64,000 bases of DNA from Anaerolineaceae bacterium. Lineage in GTDB: Bacteria > Chloroflexota > Anaerolineae > Aggregatilineales > Phototrophicaceae. Shown one piece after another: positions 26,577 to 36,569 of the stretch. Position 1 is the stretch's first letter. Each line of letters starts with the position of its first letter. Position numbers and translations under genes: made by a program. The DNA lies in NCBI GenBank assembly GCA_016124855.1, contig WGMX01000010.1:62001-126000 (forward strand), read 5' to 3'. Below the pieces are notes generated by a model that saw only the letters and a program-made list of their open reading frames with translations, did no database searches and was not told the origin of the DNA.

Positions 26577-27377
26577 TCATGAACACCCTGCCCATGTAAA
26601 CACATATTCCTTCCACGACTCAGGTGGTAATCCAGGCGCGTTGATCTGCAATTCTCCTGTGTCTTTAAGTTTGTAGAGGCGAATGTTGCCACCAAATGAA
26701 CTTGGAGCCGAAGCTAGAAGTACGTTTTCATTGGGTATACCGAGCTTGTCGATGTCTTCTTGGGTCACAGCGAAAGCGAAGTAGCCGATGGCATTGGCGT
26801 CAATGCCATAGATTTTGACCATTTTGTCTTCACAATAAGCAGCTACCGATTGCCAAGGATGATATGCATCAATACGGGCATCCATGAAGTTAGGAGCATC
26901 AGGATTGGAAAAAAGAAGGCAATCTTCACTAAACACAGGCATACCATTATTCGGGGCATAACCAACATGGCCATCGTAACCAGAAAGATGAAATTGAGTA
27001 CCGAGACTCGGAATAAAACCGGTAGGCCAAGGTATCTCTGTAGTCCCATAGTAATAAGTTTCCGAGGGAAGAATTGTTGATGGCGAACCGGGACGCGGTA
27101 GCCCTGTTAACAATTTCGGTTGTAGCTTTACCGATACATTTCCTTGAGCTATTACACCGGCCAAACCGATAACATTCACATCAACAAGTATTTCGACTTC
27201 ATAATCCTGAGTATTTGCCAAAGAAATGCTTATACCGTCTTTACAAGCAATCACATTTGATACAAACGTATCATTTCCCATCCTTACCCATCGGGCGCTG
27301 ACCGGATTAACTCGTAATATCAAACTCATGAATATTAACAATAGCCCAACTACTGCCGACCGCAATATACGTGACAT
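26577..27377 (-). CDS. Secreted array-family protein (ARWVRxG / C-terminal cassette)
   Basis: 266 residues from ATG 27377 (GGGAG eight bases upstream). Export segment LRSAVVGLLLIFMSLILRV, family sequence ARWVRMGND, a divergent beta-rich N-terminal domain, then the conserved cassette from MDARIDAYHPWQSVAAYC to EYVFTWAGCS. The cassette has two Cys (after AAY and near the end) that could form a disulphide. It is nearly identical in protein and DNA to those of the three genes upstream. Function unknown; secretion and co-expression with siblings are inferred from the signal and from ~40-base gaps. Confidence 0.8.
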   Translation of the reverse strand: MSRILRSAVVGLLLIFMSLILRVNPVSARWVRMGNDTFVSNVIACKDGISISLANTQDYEVEILVDVNVIGLAGVIAQGNVSVKLQPKLLTGLPRPGSPSTILPSETYYYGTTEIPWPTGFIPSLGTQFHLSGYDGHVGYAPNNGMPVFSEDCLLFSNPDAPNFMDARIDAYHPWQSVAAYCEDKMVKIYGIDANAIGYFAFAVTQEDIDKLGIPNENVLLASAPSSFGGNIRLYKLKDTGELQINAPGLPPESWKEYVFTWAGCS

Positions 27378-27416
27378 AATTGATTTCTCCCATAAACTAG
27401 TTAACGAAAAAATCAC

Positions 27417-28289
27417 TCACGTACACCCTGCCCATGTAAACACATATTCCTTCCATGACTCAGGCGGCAATCCGGGTGCATTGATTTGTAATTCACCGGT
27501 GTCTTTGAGTTTGTAGAGTCGGATTGTTCCGCCGAAAGCACTTGGGGAAGACGCTAAAAGGGTGTTTTCTTTGGGGATGCCGAGTTTATCGATATCTTCT
27601 TGGGTCACAGCAAAAGCAAAGTAGCCGTTGCCATTTGCATCAATGCCATACACCTTGACCATTTTGTCTTCACAGTAAGCAGCGACTGGTTGCCAAGGAT
27701 GGTAGGCGTCGATACGGCTATCTAAAAAATTCGGTTGATTTGGAGTGTTTGAGGAAGAAGAGATAAAGCAGTTTAAGACGGTTAAATTTCCAACAAACAT
27801 TAAGGTCGACGCATTATTGTTTATGATATGCTCGACAACCACACCAATGTTGTCTCCTATATTAATCGGTGACGCCTGCCATTTAATGCTGCTCATCGCA
27901 TACCATTCGGCTTCTGTAGGGAAACTTTGGAATGAAGTTGTTACCGGTAATCCTTTTAAGTGTGCGTTAGGATAATAACCTAGCTGAAAATTTTGACTTG
28001 CGAGAAGCTCATTGGTTGGAAGCTGATTTAGAAACGTGATCGTTGGATCGAGAGTACCTCTATAAAAATAGAGGACTTCATCTGGTGCGGGATTAAAGCC
28101 CGGCACGTAATTATTTGCCGAGTTGGCAACAGTAACCTTAATTCCATCGTCGCAAATTTGAATAATATCAATCACAACCTCATCATTACCCATTCTTACC
28201 CATCGCGCCCCGACCGGTAACACGTTCATCACTAAACTGGTCAGTGCCAGCATCAATCCGACTTCTACCCATCGCAATATCCGTGACAT
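27417..28289 (-). CDS. Secreted array-family protein (ARWVRxG / C-terminal cassette)
   Basis: 290 residues starting MSRILRWVEVGLMLALTSLV (export segment), then ARWVRMGNDE. The middle domain differs almost completely from its siblings (PGFNPAPDEVLYFYRGTL, STLMFVGNLTVLNC). The cassette from LDSRIDAYHPWQPVAAYC to EYVFTWAGCT is nearly invariant. Upstream sequence (GGGAGAAATCGATT before ATG) is shared with neighbours. A variable body with a constant C-terminus suggests that the cassette is the anchoring or secretion-related part and the body is the ligand-facing part; this is inference. Confidence 0.8.
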   Translation of the reverse strand: MSRILRWVEVGLMLALTSLVMNVLPVGARWVRMGNDEVVIDIIQICDDGIKVTVANSANNYVPGFNPAPDEVLYFYRGTLDPTITFLNQLPTNELLASQNFQLGYYPNAHLKGLPVTTSFQSFPTEAEWYAMSSIKWQASPINIGDNIGVVVEHIINNNASTLMFVGNLTVLNCFISSSSNTPNQPNFLDSRIDAYHPWQPVAAYCEDKMVKVYGIDANGNGYFAFAVTQEDIDKLGIPKENTLLASSPSAFGGTIRLYKLKDTGELQINAPGLPPESWKEYVFTWAGCT

Positions 28290-28328
28290 AATCGATTTCT
28301 CCCATAAACTTAATTACCGAAGAATCAT

Positions 28329-29222
28329 TTATGAACACCCTGTCCATGTAAACACGTATTCTTTCCACGACTCAGGTGGCAACCCCGGCGCGTTGATCTG
28401 CAATTCACCTGTGTCTTTGAGTTTATAAAGGCGAATATCCCCACCGAAAGCACTGGGTGCAGAATCAAGGAGTGTATTTTCTTTGGGTATACCGAGCTTA
28501 TCGATGTCTTCTTGAGTGATCGCAAAAGCAAAATAGCCATTTGCGTTCGCATCAATTCCATAGACTTTGACCATCTTGTCTTCGCAGTAAGCAGATACCG
28601 ATTGCCACGGTTCATAAGCATCGACACGGGAGTCTGTGAAGTTAGGCGCATCAGGATCAGAAGGATGCGAGAAAAGCAAGCAATCTTCAATTCCGTCGGG
28701 GAGCTTAACATAACCAGCAATATATCCATTGCCAAAATCAACGTCGTACACGATGTATTTATAAGGTTGATTTTTAGGTGGTTTGGTCCAAGGAATTTCG
28801 GCCTCACCATAAAGGGGGGTTGAGAAGTCTGGATTTCCCACTGCAAAGATGTCATCCATACTTCGAACAACAGCGGTGATTGAAAATCGCTTTGTTATTG
28901 TCGGTGCATTCTTTAAAGCATCTTCAGGATATATGTATTGCGGCCCGTCATAGTAGCCGGGATCGTCAAGTATCCCGCTGTATAATTTAAAACTACCCGA
29001 CCACGTGAGTTTTGTGTTTATGGTTATTTTAAAATTGGGATCTGCATTTTGGGTATTCGCATACCAGATTTTGATTCCATCTTTGCACACTTTCTCAAAG
29101 TAAAAATGGATACTTCCGTCGCCCATATGTACCCAACGCGCACCAACGGGAACGACATCTAATACCAAACTTGTCAAGGTCAACATCAAGCCAATTACTG
29201 CTAGCCGTAGTATCCGCGACAT
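28329..29222 (-). CDS. Secreted array-family protein (ARWVRxG / C-terminal cassette)
   Basis: 297 residues from ATG 29222 (AAGGGAAATC upstream; the longer frame to 29303 runs into the tail of the next gene). Export segment RILRLAVIGLMLTLTSLVLD, ARWVHMGDGS, a unique middle domain (YYDGPQYIYPEDALKNAP, IVYDVDFGNGYIAGYV), and the cassette FTDSRVDAYEPWQSVSAYC to EYVFTWTGCS. It shares with its immediate upstream neighbour the variant 'DAYEPWQ' rather than 'DAYHPWQ', which suggests a pairwise duplication or conversion history. Confidence 0.8.
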   Translation of the reverse strand: MSRILRLAVIGLMLTLTSLVLDVVPVGARWVHMGDGSIHFYFEKVCKDGIKIWYANTQNADPNFKITINTKLTWSGSFKLYSGILDDPGYYDGPQYIYPEDALKNAPTITKRFSITAVVRSMDDIFAVGNPDFSTPLYGEAEIPWTKPPKNQPYKYIVYDVDFGNGYIAGYVKLPDGIEDCLLFSHPSDPDAPNFTDSRVDAYEPWQSVSAYCEDKMVKVYGIDANANGYFAFAITQEDIDKLGIPKENTLLDSAPSAFGGDIRLYKLKDTGELQINAPGLPPESWKEYVFTWTGCS

Positions 29223-29263
29223 ATTATTGATTTCCCTTATCGACTTAATCGGCAAAGCATCAT

Positions 29264-30175
29264 TTATGTACACCCCGCCCACGTAAACACGTATTCTTTC
29301 CATGACTCAGGGGGTAATCCCGGGGCATTGATTTGGAGTTCACCTGTGTCTTTGAGCTTGTAGAGTCGGATTTTTCCGCCAAAAGCACTTGGAAATGAGG
29401 CTAAGAGGGTGTTTTCTTTGGGGATACCAAGGTTGTCGATGTCGTCTTGGGTCACAGCAAAGGCGAAATAACCATTGGCGTTGGCATCAATGCCATAGAC
29501 TTTCACCATTTTGTCTTCACAGAATACAGCTACCGATTGCCACGGTTCATAAGCATCGACACGGGAGTCTGTGAAGTTAGATCCATGTTCAGCGCAATCT
29601 TCTAAATGATTGGCAATTCGTGAGACTTGTCCCCCGAAGATATCATTCCCAACAATAACTAGATACGAATAGCTGTTGAAATCTGGAATAAATGCATAAT
29701 TAATAAGAATTGTATCGTACCAATTTGCATAATCGCGCACTATACAGTTGGGTCCGCAACCAGATCGATTTACCCCACCTGCATTTGCAATGCTAATTCT
29801 TCGGTCGTGTTGACTAAATGTAATGGTTGTATCCTGTAAGGTTACTACCTTTGCTTGGTCGATCAATTGTTTGAAGTTTGTATCGCCTTCTTTCAATTGC
29901 GAACCGTTTTGGGTTGTTAACGACGATAATCCATATATTGAAATCCCAACTGTTGCCCCACCATAATTATTAGGTGAAATCGGGGTATCGTCAGTTGTGT
30001 TGTAAAGCGTGAATGCTCCAGAAACGGAAATACCATCTAAACAGGTGTTTGCGTCCAATAGATGATATGCATTGCCCAAACGTACCCACCTTGCGCCGAC
30101 TGATGTGACACTCCCTACCAAACTTGTCAATGTCAAAATGATTCCAAGCACTGCAAACCGCAATTGCTGTGACAT
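29264..30175 (-). CDS. Secreted array-family protein (ARWVRxG / C-terminal cassette), first of the array
   Basis: 303 residues starting MSQQLRFAVLGIILTLTSLV (export segment), then ARWVRLGNAYHLLD. The middle domain is again unlike the others and has two extra Cys (SGCGPNCIVRDY). The cassette FTDSRVDAYEPWQSVAVFC to EYVFTWAGCT closes it. It is the promoter-proximal gene of the leftward array and diverges from the eCIS operon; the shared 314-base gap should hold both promoters. Confidence 0.8.
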   Translation of the reverse strand: MSQQLRFAVLGIILTLTSLVGSVTSVGARWVRLGNAYHLLDANTCLDGISVSGAFTLYNTTDDTPISPNNYGGATVGISIYGLSSLTTQNGSQLKEGDTNFKQLIDQAKVVTLQDTTITFSQHDRRISIANAGGVNRSGCGPNCIVRDYANWYDTILINYAFIPDFNSYSYLVIVGNDIFGGQVSRIANHLEDCAEHGSNFTDSRVDAYEPWQSVAVFCEDKMVKVYGIDANANGYFAFAVTQDDIDNLGIPKENTLLASFPSAFGGKIRLYKLKDTGELQINAPGLPPESWKEYVFTWAGCT

Positions 30176-30489
30176 GCTAATATCCCTTAGAACCTATAAA
30201 CACAAACCGATGATGACCTTGATGACTACACTTGCATTTTAAGAGTCGGATAGCATCTCAAGATTTGTCCCTGTAAGCTGATGGAATAATGATGCTGGGT
30301 GCAGGCTCGTGAGGGATAAGGATTTTCCTTAATTTGTATAATTTACAAAACCACACAGAAGCAAACATATTATCGCGGCTTACATTTATTAGCAAGATAT
30401 TCAAAAAAGTTATATCCTAAGATTCATAGTTCTATCATAAAAAATGTGATGGGATTTATTACAACGTGAATTTGTAGAGGAAATTCCAT
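30176..30489. other. Divergent intergenic region between the secreted array and the eCIS operon
   Basis: About 310 AT-rich bases that must contain the leftward promoter of the array and the rightward promoter of the 30490 operon. TATAAT at 30337-30342 has no -35 partner at normal spacing; it sits in the small palindrome TTTGTA-N5-TACAAA (30333-30349), a possible regulator site. Nothing else is certain. Confidence 0.45.
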
Positions 30490-33400
30490 ATGGCAAATTG
30501 GCATCCAGAATGGCTGGCCTATGTACCTTTCGTTCTTTTAAAAAGTTATTTGCAATCCTCATCTACATCTGAGCAATATTTGACTGCTGTTTGCCTAACA
30601 TTGTCCTTTGCCGAAAGTAAAGGTCTTAATACTGATTTGGAGACCGTACAAGCCACTGCTAACCAGCAATTAGAATCACTTATCACTCTGTTCATGGAGT
30701 ATGGAGGTATTGTTGTAGAACTGGCTTCCTCCAGACTCACAGCACTTTTTCCATACAATGAAGCAAACCACGACGATGTTATTTATGGTGCCCTTCGATG
30801 TGGACTGCTAAGTGCTAAAACTTTCGCTATTAAAGTAGGCATGAGCGCTGGACTTATCAAGCATCAGTCAATTGGCGATTCTTCTATGCAGTTAAAGTCG
30901 GTGATCTACGGTGAGGTATGCAACGAAAGCCAAGCAGCACACGAGTTAGCACATGGGGGCGAAATCTGGGTAAATGAACGGATATTAGAGGGAATGAGCG
31001 ATGTAACAAGTTCGAATCACTCAGTCGATGTTGTGCAAATAGTATCTATTGAGCGCACTATTACTCCCTCACCGATTGTACCTACTTCTGAAACAAACCC
31101 CTACACTTTAAACACATTATCGAGGTATATGCATCCGGTCATTAAGCAGCGAATCGAGGCAGGACAAACTCAGTACTTAAACGAGTATCGCCATATCACC
31201 GCATTACATGTGCGATTGAGCCATTTGGATGTTGCAAAGCCAGAGCAAATCGCGCTCGTTTTCAACAGCCTTATGCAGCGTATCAACACTTTTGATGGCT
31301 TTCTTGCTTCGATCACTCTCTACGGCAAAAATCCTACCGTCGAGATTCTTTTCGGCGCACTTATCACCCATGAAAATGACGAAGAACGTGCATTGCTATG
31401 CGCTTTAGAAATCAGTCGACTTTCGAATATCTCAGTAGCAATTAGTGTAAACAGTGGTTTGGCTTATTGTGGGCAAATTGGCTCGGCATCCCGCAGTGAA
31501 TATGCTGCCAAAGGCAATGTTATAAACAGCGGAGAAGAATTGATATTATCTGCCCAGATTAACCAGATTTTAGTAACCGATGCGATTAGAAATGAGACGA
31601 TTGACCAGTTCATTTTTGAACGCTTATTAGACTCCGATCAGCCTACCAAATTCTTCCGCTTGCGCTCAAAACGCGAGACATCAGAACGGCATTCACGTGA
31701 ACCTCGGTATCGTACAAGAATGGTTGGTCGAGAACAAGAACTAGAATTTGTGCGTCAAAAACTAGAACAAGTCAAAGTTGGGCAGGGAAAAATTATTGGG
31801 CTAGCGGGTGAGGCTGGTATTGGTAAGTCCCGGTTAGTCGCAGAGATCATTAAACTAGCTCATGTATTGGATTTCGAGGTCTATGTAGGAGAAGGTGAGT
31901 CCCACGCCATTCATACCAGTTATACGGCATGGCGTAGTATCTTTCAGAATCTCTTTGCGCTCAAAGTTTCGCAACCAGTAGAGGAACAAATCAAACACAT
32001 AAAACAAGTATTACAGGAAATTGATCCTGCTCTAGTACCAAGACTCCCTCTATTGAGCACATTGCTTAATTTGAAGATAGACGACAATGACTTAACGCAA
32101 AATATTGACGCAGAATTCCAGTTTGAACTACTTCTCTCACTCCTTTCAACGTTTTTGCATTCCTACGCAAGCCAAAAACGACTGTTGATTGTCATTGAAG
32201 ATGCTCATTGGCTCGATCCCATATCACAACAATTATTGGATTATGTTGGGCGAAATATTTCGGATTTGCCAATATTGCTTGTAGTGGTTTATCGACTCGA
32301 CACTGCACCATACCATCCTTTGGAGACCTTACTTAAACAGACATTTGCTGATGAACTCTTGTTGCGTGAGTTTTCTTTTGCTGAAGCTAATCGCCTCATA
32401 AGAATTAAACTTAACGAGCTTTTTGGGGGAGAAAGCAAAATATCGGATGCGATTTCTAGTCGGGTTATGAGCCACTCACAGGGGAATCCGTTCTATATCG
32501 AAGAATACATGAATTATTTGCACGACTTGAAGATAAATCCCAGCGATACCATAGGGTTACAACAAATTGACTTGCCAAATAGCCTAACTGATTTGATTGT
32601 TAGCCGCATGGATAAGCTCACGGAAAATGAAAAGACAGTACTTAAAGTCGCTAGTGTTATTGGTCGTCTTTTCAGAGTTAACTGGCTTTGGGGTGCATAT
32701 TCGATGTCTGCACTGCCGCCCTCGACAGTGATTCAGGAAAACCTAGATCATCTAAATGACATTGAATTAACCCTTCTACATCAATCAGAACCAGAATTGG
32801 AATACATTTTTAAGCACGTCATTACCCAAGAAGTGGCCTATAAAAGCTTAACCTTAGCAACACGTCATCGACTCCACGAGCAAATTGGGGAGTATATTGA
32901 GCGAACCTTTCCCGATGACCTCGCTACATATACAAATATACTAGCGCATCATTATGGGCTTAGCAGCAATGAGCCACGCAAAATCCACTACTTGAGAATC
33001 GCTGCAGATAATGCGCGTGAGACTTATGCTAATGATTCGGCAATTGACTATTATCAACGCCTGCTTCCGTTGATATCCAGTTCTGAAAAAGATGACGTGA
33101 TGCTGTTACTCGGATCGGTGTTGGTCATTAAAGGGGCTTTGGCAGAAGCCGAGAGCATTTTCCGACAGGTTATCGAACTCGCACAAGGGGACAGCTTGCA
33201 ATTGGGAAAAGCCCTGAATGAACTTGGCAATGTGTTAGCGCTAAAAGGTGAACATCACGAAGCCAGCCTAAGTTTGGAACAGGCCAAAGGAATCTTCGAA
33301 CAGCTTGATGACAAACCTTTGCTTGGGCGCTCACTGGAGTACCTGACATTTGTATATTTGCGCCAAGCTCAATATCCGCAAGCTATCGCAGCAGCAGAAC

Positions 33401-34407
33401 ACCAACAACAACTTGCCATCGAATTGAACGATATACGGGGAAGCGTTGAGGCTAATTTAAACATCGCATGGGCAGAGAGCGAACAAGGAAATATTGAGGC
33501 GGCAGAAACCCATATGATCGACGCTTCAGAAAATGCACAGCGAGCGGGTTACAAACGGGGAATCATCCACAGTTTAGGGGATTTGGCTGCTCATTATGTG
33601 GCAAAAGGTGATTACCACAAAGCGATGGACAATTTACGAACCGCGCTCGAATTAGCTCTCGAAATTGGTCATCTGCATTCATCCGCGGCGATTATTATTA
33701 ACATGGGTATGATTTACAATGACCGTGGCGATTTTGACCGCGCATTGATTTGCGATACCAAGAGCCTTGGTTACTATCTGGAATTGGGAGACCTGCCGAA
33801 TGTCGCTAACGCGCTGGGTGTGATTACCATCATTGAAATCGAGATTTTGAATTATGAAATGGCTGCCCGACTTCTCGACAAGTCCATTAAACTCTGTCGA
33901 AGTTTGAATATACCGTACATACTCTGTGAACAATTGTATTATCAAGCAAAGCTTATTCTCATGCAAAATGGCAACTTGGATGAGGCTCGTCAATTGAATG
34001 ACGAAGCGTTACAAATCGCTACCGATTTAGGCGACCATGAATACCCATCGAAGTGCCAGATTCTTGCTATTCATTTACTGGTTCAAAGCAAGGAAGTCAA
34101 TCAGGTCGAAGCTGCCGAACGTCTCAACAATTTACTCAACGACGAACTAACAGAAAGTCAGCAAGCCGCCGTTCATTTCGAGCTATGGAGACTCGATTCA
34201 AACAATGTCAGTGCAAAACAGTCGGCGACTCTTTTTTATAAAACACTTTACGAGATGTCGGGCGTATTTGAATATAGGAAGCGATATAAAGAATTGACGA
34301 CGCAACAACTGCTTCCTCCATCTGAATTACCCGTATTACCTCAAGCAGTTGTTCAAAATCTTCCCGTTCTTGAAGCGCTATTATTGCGTATACCCGATAT
34401 AGATTAA
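30490..34407 (+). CDS. Degenerate cyclase-homology / AAA ATPase / TPR signalling protein at the head of the eCIS operon
   Basis: 1305 residues. The N-terminal ~390 residues contain two regions with the outline of class III nucleotidyl cyclase domains, the second ending AYCGQIGSASRSEYAAKGNV. The metal-binding Asp positions (usually F-x-D-x) are replaced in both (TLSF, HVRLSHL), so catalysis is unlikely. After GREQELEFVRQKL comes an AAA_16-type ATPase with Walker A GEAGIGKS at 440-447 and Walker B LLIVIEDAHWLD. The C-terminal ~450 residues are TPR repeats (FRQVIELAQGD, ALNELGNVLALKGEH and others). This is the architecture of large STAND-like regulators. It ends 2 bases before the eCIS ATPase gene, so it is probably part of the operon and may gate its expression or assembly. 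Confidence 0.85.
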   Translation: MANWHPEWLAYVPFVLLKSYLQSSSTSEQYLTAVCLTLSFAESKGLNTDLETVQATANQQLESLITLFMEYGGIVVELASSRLTALFPYNEANHDDVIYGALRCGLLSAKTFAIKVGMSAGLIKHQSIGDSSMQLKSVIYGEVCNESQAAHELAHGGEIWVNERILEGMSDVTSSNHSVDVVQIVSIERTITPSPIVPTSETNPYTLNTLSRYMHPVIKQRIEAGQTQYLNEYRHITALHVRLSHLDVAKPEQIALVFNSLMQRINTFDGFLASITLYGKNPTVEILFGALITHENDEERALLCALEISRLSNISVAISVNSGLAYCGQIGSASRSEYAAKGNVINSGEELILSAQINQILVTDAIRNETIDQFIFERLLDSDQPTKFFRLRSKRETSERHSREPRYRTRMVGREQELEFVRQKLEQVKVGQGKIIGLAGEAGIGKSRLVAEIIKLAHVLDFEVYVGEGESHAIHTSYTAWRSIFQNLFALKVSQPVEEQIKHIKQVLQEIDPALVPRLPLLSTLLNLKIDDNDLTQNIDAEFQFELLLSLLSTFLHSYASQKRLLIVIEDAHWLDPISQQLLDYVGRNISDLPILLVVVYRLDTAPYHPLETLLKQTFADELLLREFSFAEANRLIRIKLNELFGGESKISDAISSRVMSHSQGNPFYIEEYMNYLHDLKINPSDTIGLQQIDLPNSLTDLIVSRMDKLTENEKTVLKVASVIGRLFRVNWLWGAYSMSALPPSTVIQENLDHLNDIELTLLHQSEPELEYIFKHVITQEVAYKSLTLATRHRLHEQIGEYIERTFPDDLATYTNILAHHYGLSSNEPRKIHYLRIAADNARETYANDSAIDYYQRLLPLISSSEKDDVMLLLGSVLVIKGALAEAESIFRQVIELAQGDSLQLGKALNELGNVLALKGEHHEASLSLEQAKGIFEQLDDKPLLGRSLEYLTFVYLRQAQYPQAIAAAEHQQQLAIELNDIRGSVEANLNIAWAESEQGNIEAAETHMIDASENAQRAGYKRGIIHSLGDLAAHYVAKGDYHKAMDNLRTALELALEIGHLHSSAAIIINMGMIYNDRGDFDRALICDTKSLGYYLELGDLPNVANALGVITIIEIEILNYEMAARLLDKSIKLCRSLNIPYILCEQLYYQAKLILMQNGNLDEARQLNDEALQIATDLGDHEYPSKCQILAIHLLVQSKEVNQVEAAERLNNLLNDELTESQQAAVHFELWRLDSNNVSAKQSATLFYKTLYEMSGVFEYRKRYKELTTQQLLPPSELPVLPQAVVQNLPVLEALLLRIPDID

Positions 34408-34409
34408 AC

Positions 34410-36569
34410 ATGACGTATTTTGTTAACTCTCTCCAGCACATTTTGGCAGAAATCGAACGCATAGATATCCTAATTCGTTCGCAAGTCGCTCGTAGCAATG
34501 CACTCGGGAGCGGTCAAGATGAGCTTCAGGGACTCTACATTTCCGAGCAAGAAATTGAGATACTGTTGCAAAAGCCTATTGGGTTACCGCGCTGGTTAGC
34601 TATTAACCATCCATTATCCGAAGAAAATGTGCAAAAGCATTTATCAGACCTTGCACAGTCTATTTCTGCCAGAAAAAATACTAGTCTCCAAAAGAATATC
34701 TTTCTTCGCTTAGATCACCTGACCAAAACTTTTGATTTGACTCCTTTCGATGTTGATACCTTGCTCATATGTTTTGCGCCATGCATAGACCTGCGTTATG
34801 AGCAGTTCTACGCTTATTTACACAATAACATCACTCGTAAACAAGCATCCATTGATTTAGTAATCAACTTGCTGTGTGGTGATTTAGAGACGGCTTTAGC
34901 GACACAATCACACTTCAACCCTACGATGCCTTTATGCAAATATCGTCTCATACAGCTATTTACTGAAGTTCCCCAATCGTCACTTTTGAATACTGATCTT
35001 AAATTAGATGAGCGCATCAGGGATTACCTGCTAGATGGTGATGCGCTAGACGAACGATTGCTACCCTACTCGCGGTTTGTTGTCCCTCAGAGTGGCCTCA
35101 GTCAATTGATTTTGCCGGAAGTCATTGAACAGCGGCTTACAACTCTTATCAGCGGTGATCTTTTTGCAACAGGCTTGTTCATCCATTTGCAAGGTTCTAT
35201 GGGCGTAGGCAAACGAACTGTCGCGGAAGCATTGTGTTACGAAGTCAATAAGGCATTATTAATTATCAATGGGGATGAGCTGCTCAAGCAGGATTCAGCC
35301 CGTTTTGAGGATACCCTAAGGCGAATTCAGCGAGAGACATTGTTACGAAATACCGCACTTTACTTGGATCACATGGATTTATGGCTCGCGGCTGAGTATA
35401 AGACACGCTGGCTGACTCTGGTTAATTGGCTTGGGGAAGTTCCGTCACTCGTTTTTGTGGCATGTGAAACCAGCTGTGATTTGGGCGATGGCGTCAGGGC
35501 AAGGCAGTGGTTGCAAATCAAGTTAGAGAGACCTGTTGTTGCTCAACAGATTCGCTTGTGGCAGCATTTTTCGCCCTTAAGTCCGGAAGATGACCACGGC
35601 AATGAACTTGTGGTACTGGCTAGTAAATTTAGCTTCACACCGGGGCAAATTCAGAATGCAGCTCTTACCGCGCGTAATTTGGCACTATGGCGTGATGCCA
35701 ACAATCCTTCTGTGACCATCGAAGACCTTTACGCCGCCTGTCGCCAACAATCAAGCCAGCAATTACCGGCGCTTGCTCGCAAGACGAAACCGCATTATCA
35801 CTGGAATGACATCGTATTGCCAGACGATCAGATGCAGCAACTGCGTGAAATCTGCAATTACGTTCGTTATCGATCACAAGTTTATGACGAATGGGGCTTT
35901 GACAAAAAACTCTCGCTTGGGAAAGGTCTAAACGTCTTGTTTGCAGGCCCATCGGGAACTGGCAAAACGATGTCGGCTGAAATTATTGCTAATGAACTGA
36001 ATCTTGACCTCTACAAAATTGATCTTTCTAGCGTGATTAGTAAATTTATAGGCGAAACTGAAAAAAATTTAGCGATTGTTTTTAATGCGGCTGAACATGC
36101 AGGCGCAATTTTGTTATTTGACGAGGCAGATGCCTTGTTTGGTAAACGCAGCGAAGTGCGGGACTCGCATGATCGGTACGCTAATGTTGAAATTAGTTAC
36201 CTGTTGCAGCGCATGGAGGAGTACCGGGGAATTGTTATCCTCACGACTAATCTCCATAAAAATATGGATGAGGCGTTTGTCCGGCGTATGAGCTTTACGG
36301 TCAATTTTCCGTTTCCGGCTGCTGCTGATCGGCGCAGGATATGGGAAAATGTATGGCCTGATGAACTTCCGCGCAAGCAGGATTTTGACCTCGATTATCT
36401 GGCTGAAAATTTGGAAATTGCAGGCGGCAATATTCGCAATATTGCGTTGGCAGCAGCCTTCCTTGCGGCGGATGAGAACGACAGCGTGGGGATGTCACAT
36501 ATCATTAGTGCTGCACAAAGAGAATATCAGAAGATGGGTAAAATTGTCACGGGTAGTAGTTTTACCTGA
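34410..36569 (+). CDS. eCIS AAA+ ATPase (Afp15/Pvc15-like)
   Basis: 719 residues. An N-terminal helical region is followed by a degenerate ATPase module (GSMGVGKRT at 262-270 lacks a proper acidic partner) and then a canonical AAA+ module: Walker A GPSGTGKT at 513-520, Walker B ILLFDEADALF with Asp571/Glu572, sensor ILTTN, and an arginine-finger region FVRRMSF. eCIS clusters encode one such ATPase. In Afp/PVC it is needed for assembly and may load cargo or recycle sheath. The 2-base gap to the upstream gene and the position before the cargo gene support this role. Confidence 0.9.
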   Translation: MTYFVNSLQHILAEIERIDILIRSQVARSNALGSGQDELQGLYISEQEIEILLQKPIGLPRWLAINHPLSEENVQKHLSDLAQSISARKNTSLQKNIFLRLDHLTKTFDLTPFDVDTLLICFAPCIDLRYEQFYAYLHNNITRKQASIDLVINLLCGDLETALATQSHFNPTMPLCKYRLIQLFTEVPQSSLLNTDLKLDERIRDYLLDGDALDERLLPYSRFVVPQSGLSQLILPEVIEQRLTTLISGDLFATGLFIHLQGSMGVGKRTVAEALCYEVNKALLIINGDELLKQDSARFEDTLRRIQRETLLRNTALYLDHMDLWLAAEYKTRWLTLVNWLGEVPSLVFVACETSCDLGDGVRARQWLQIKLERPVVAQQIRLWQHFSPLSPEDDHGNELVVLASKFSFTPGQIQNAALTARNLALWRDANNPSVTIEDLYAACRQQSSQQLPALARKTKPHYHWNDIVLPDDQMQQLREICNYVRYRSQVYDEWGFDKKLSLGKGLNVLFAGPSGTGKTMSAEIIANELNLDLYKIDLSSVISKFIGETEKNLAIVFNAAEHAGAILLFDEADALFGKRSEVRDSHDRYANVEISYLLQRMEEYRGIVILTTNLHKNMDEAFVRRMSFTVNFPFPAAADRRRIWENVWPDELPRKQDFDLDYLAENLEIAGGNIRNIALAAAFLAADENDSVGMSHIISAAQREYQKMGKIVTGSSFT

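Larger units (their letters stand above)
26577..29580 (-). repeat. Four tandem copies of a ~310-base coding cassette
   Basis: The 3' ends of four consecutive genes repeat at about 26577-26890, 27417-27735, 28329-28640 and 29264-29580. The DNA itself is conserved (for example CGACACGGGAGTCTGTGAAG in two copies), whereas the gene bodies between copies are not alignable by eye. The short spacers (~40 bases with GGGAGAAATC) are also similar. Confidence 0.8.

Noticed and set aside
28325..28870. 181-codon leftward frame overlapping an array gene
   Set aside because: Alternative frame of the 28329-29222 gene, lacking any signal or family motif.
30333..30349. TATAAT as a promoter for the 30490 gene
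   Set aside because: No acceptable -35 box at 16-18 bases; kept only as a possible small palindrome.
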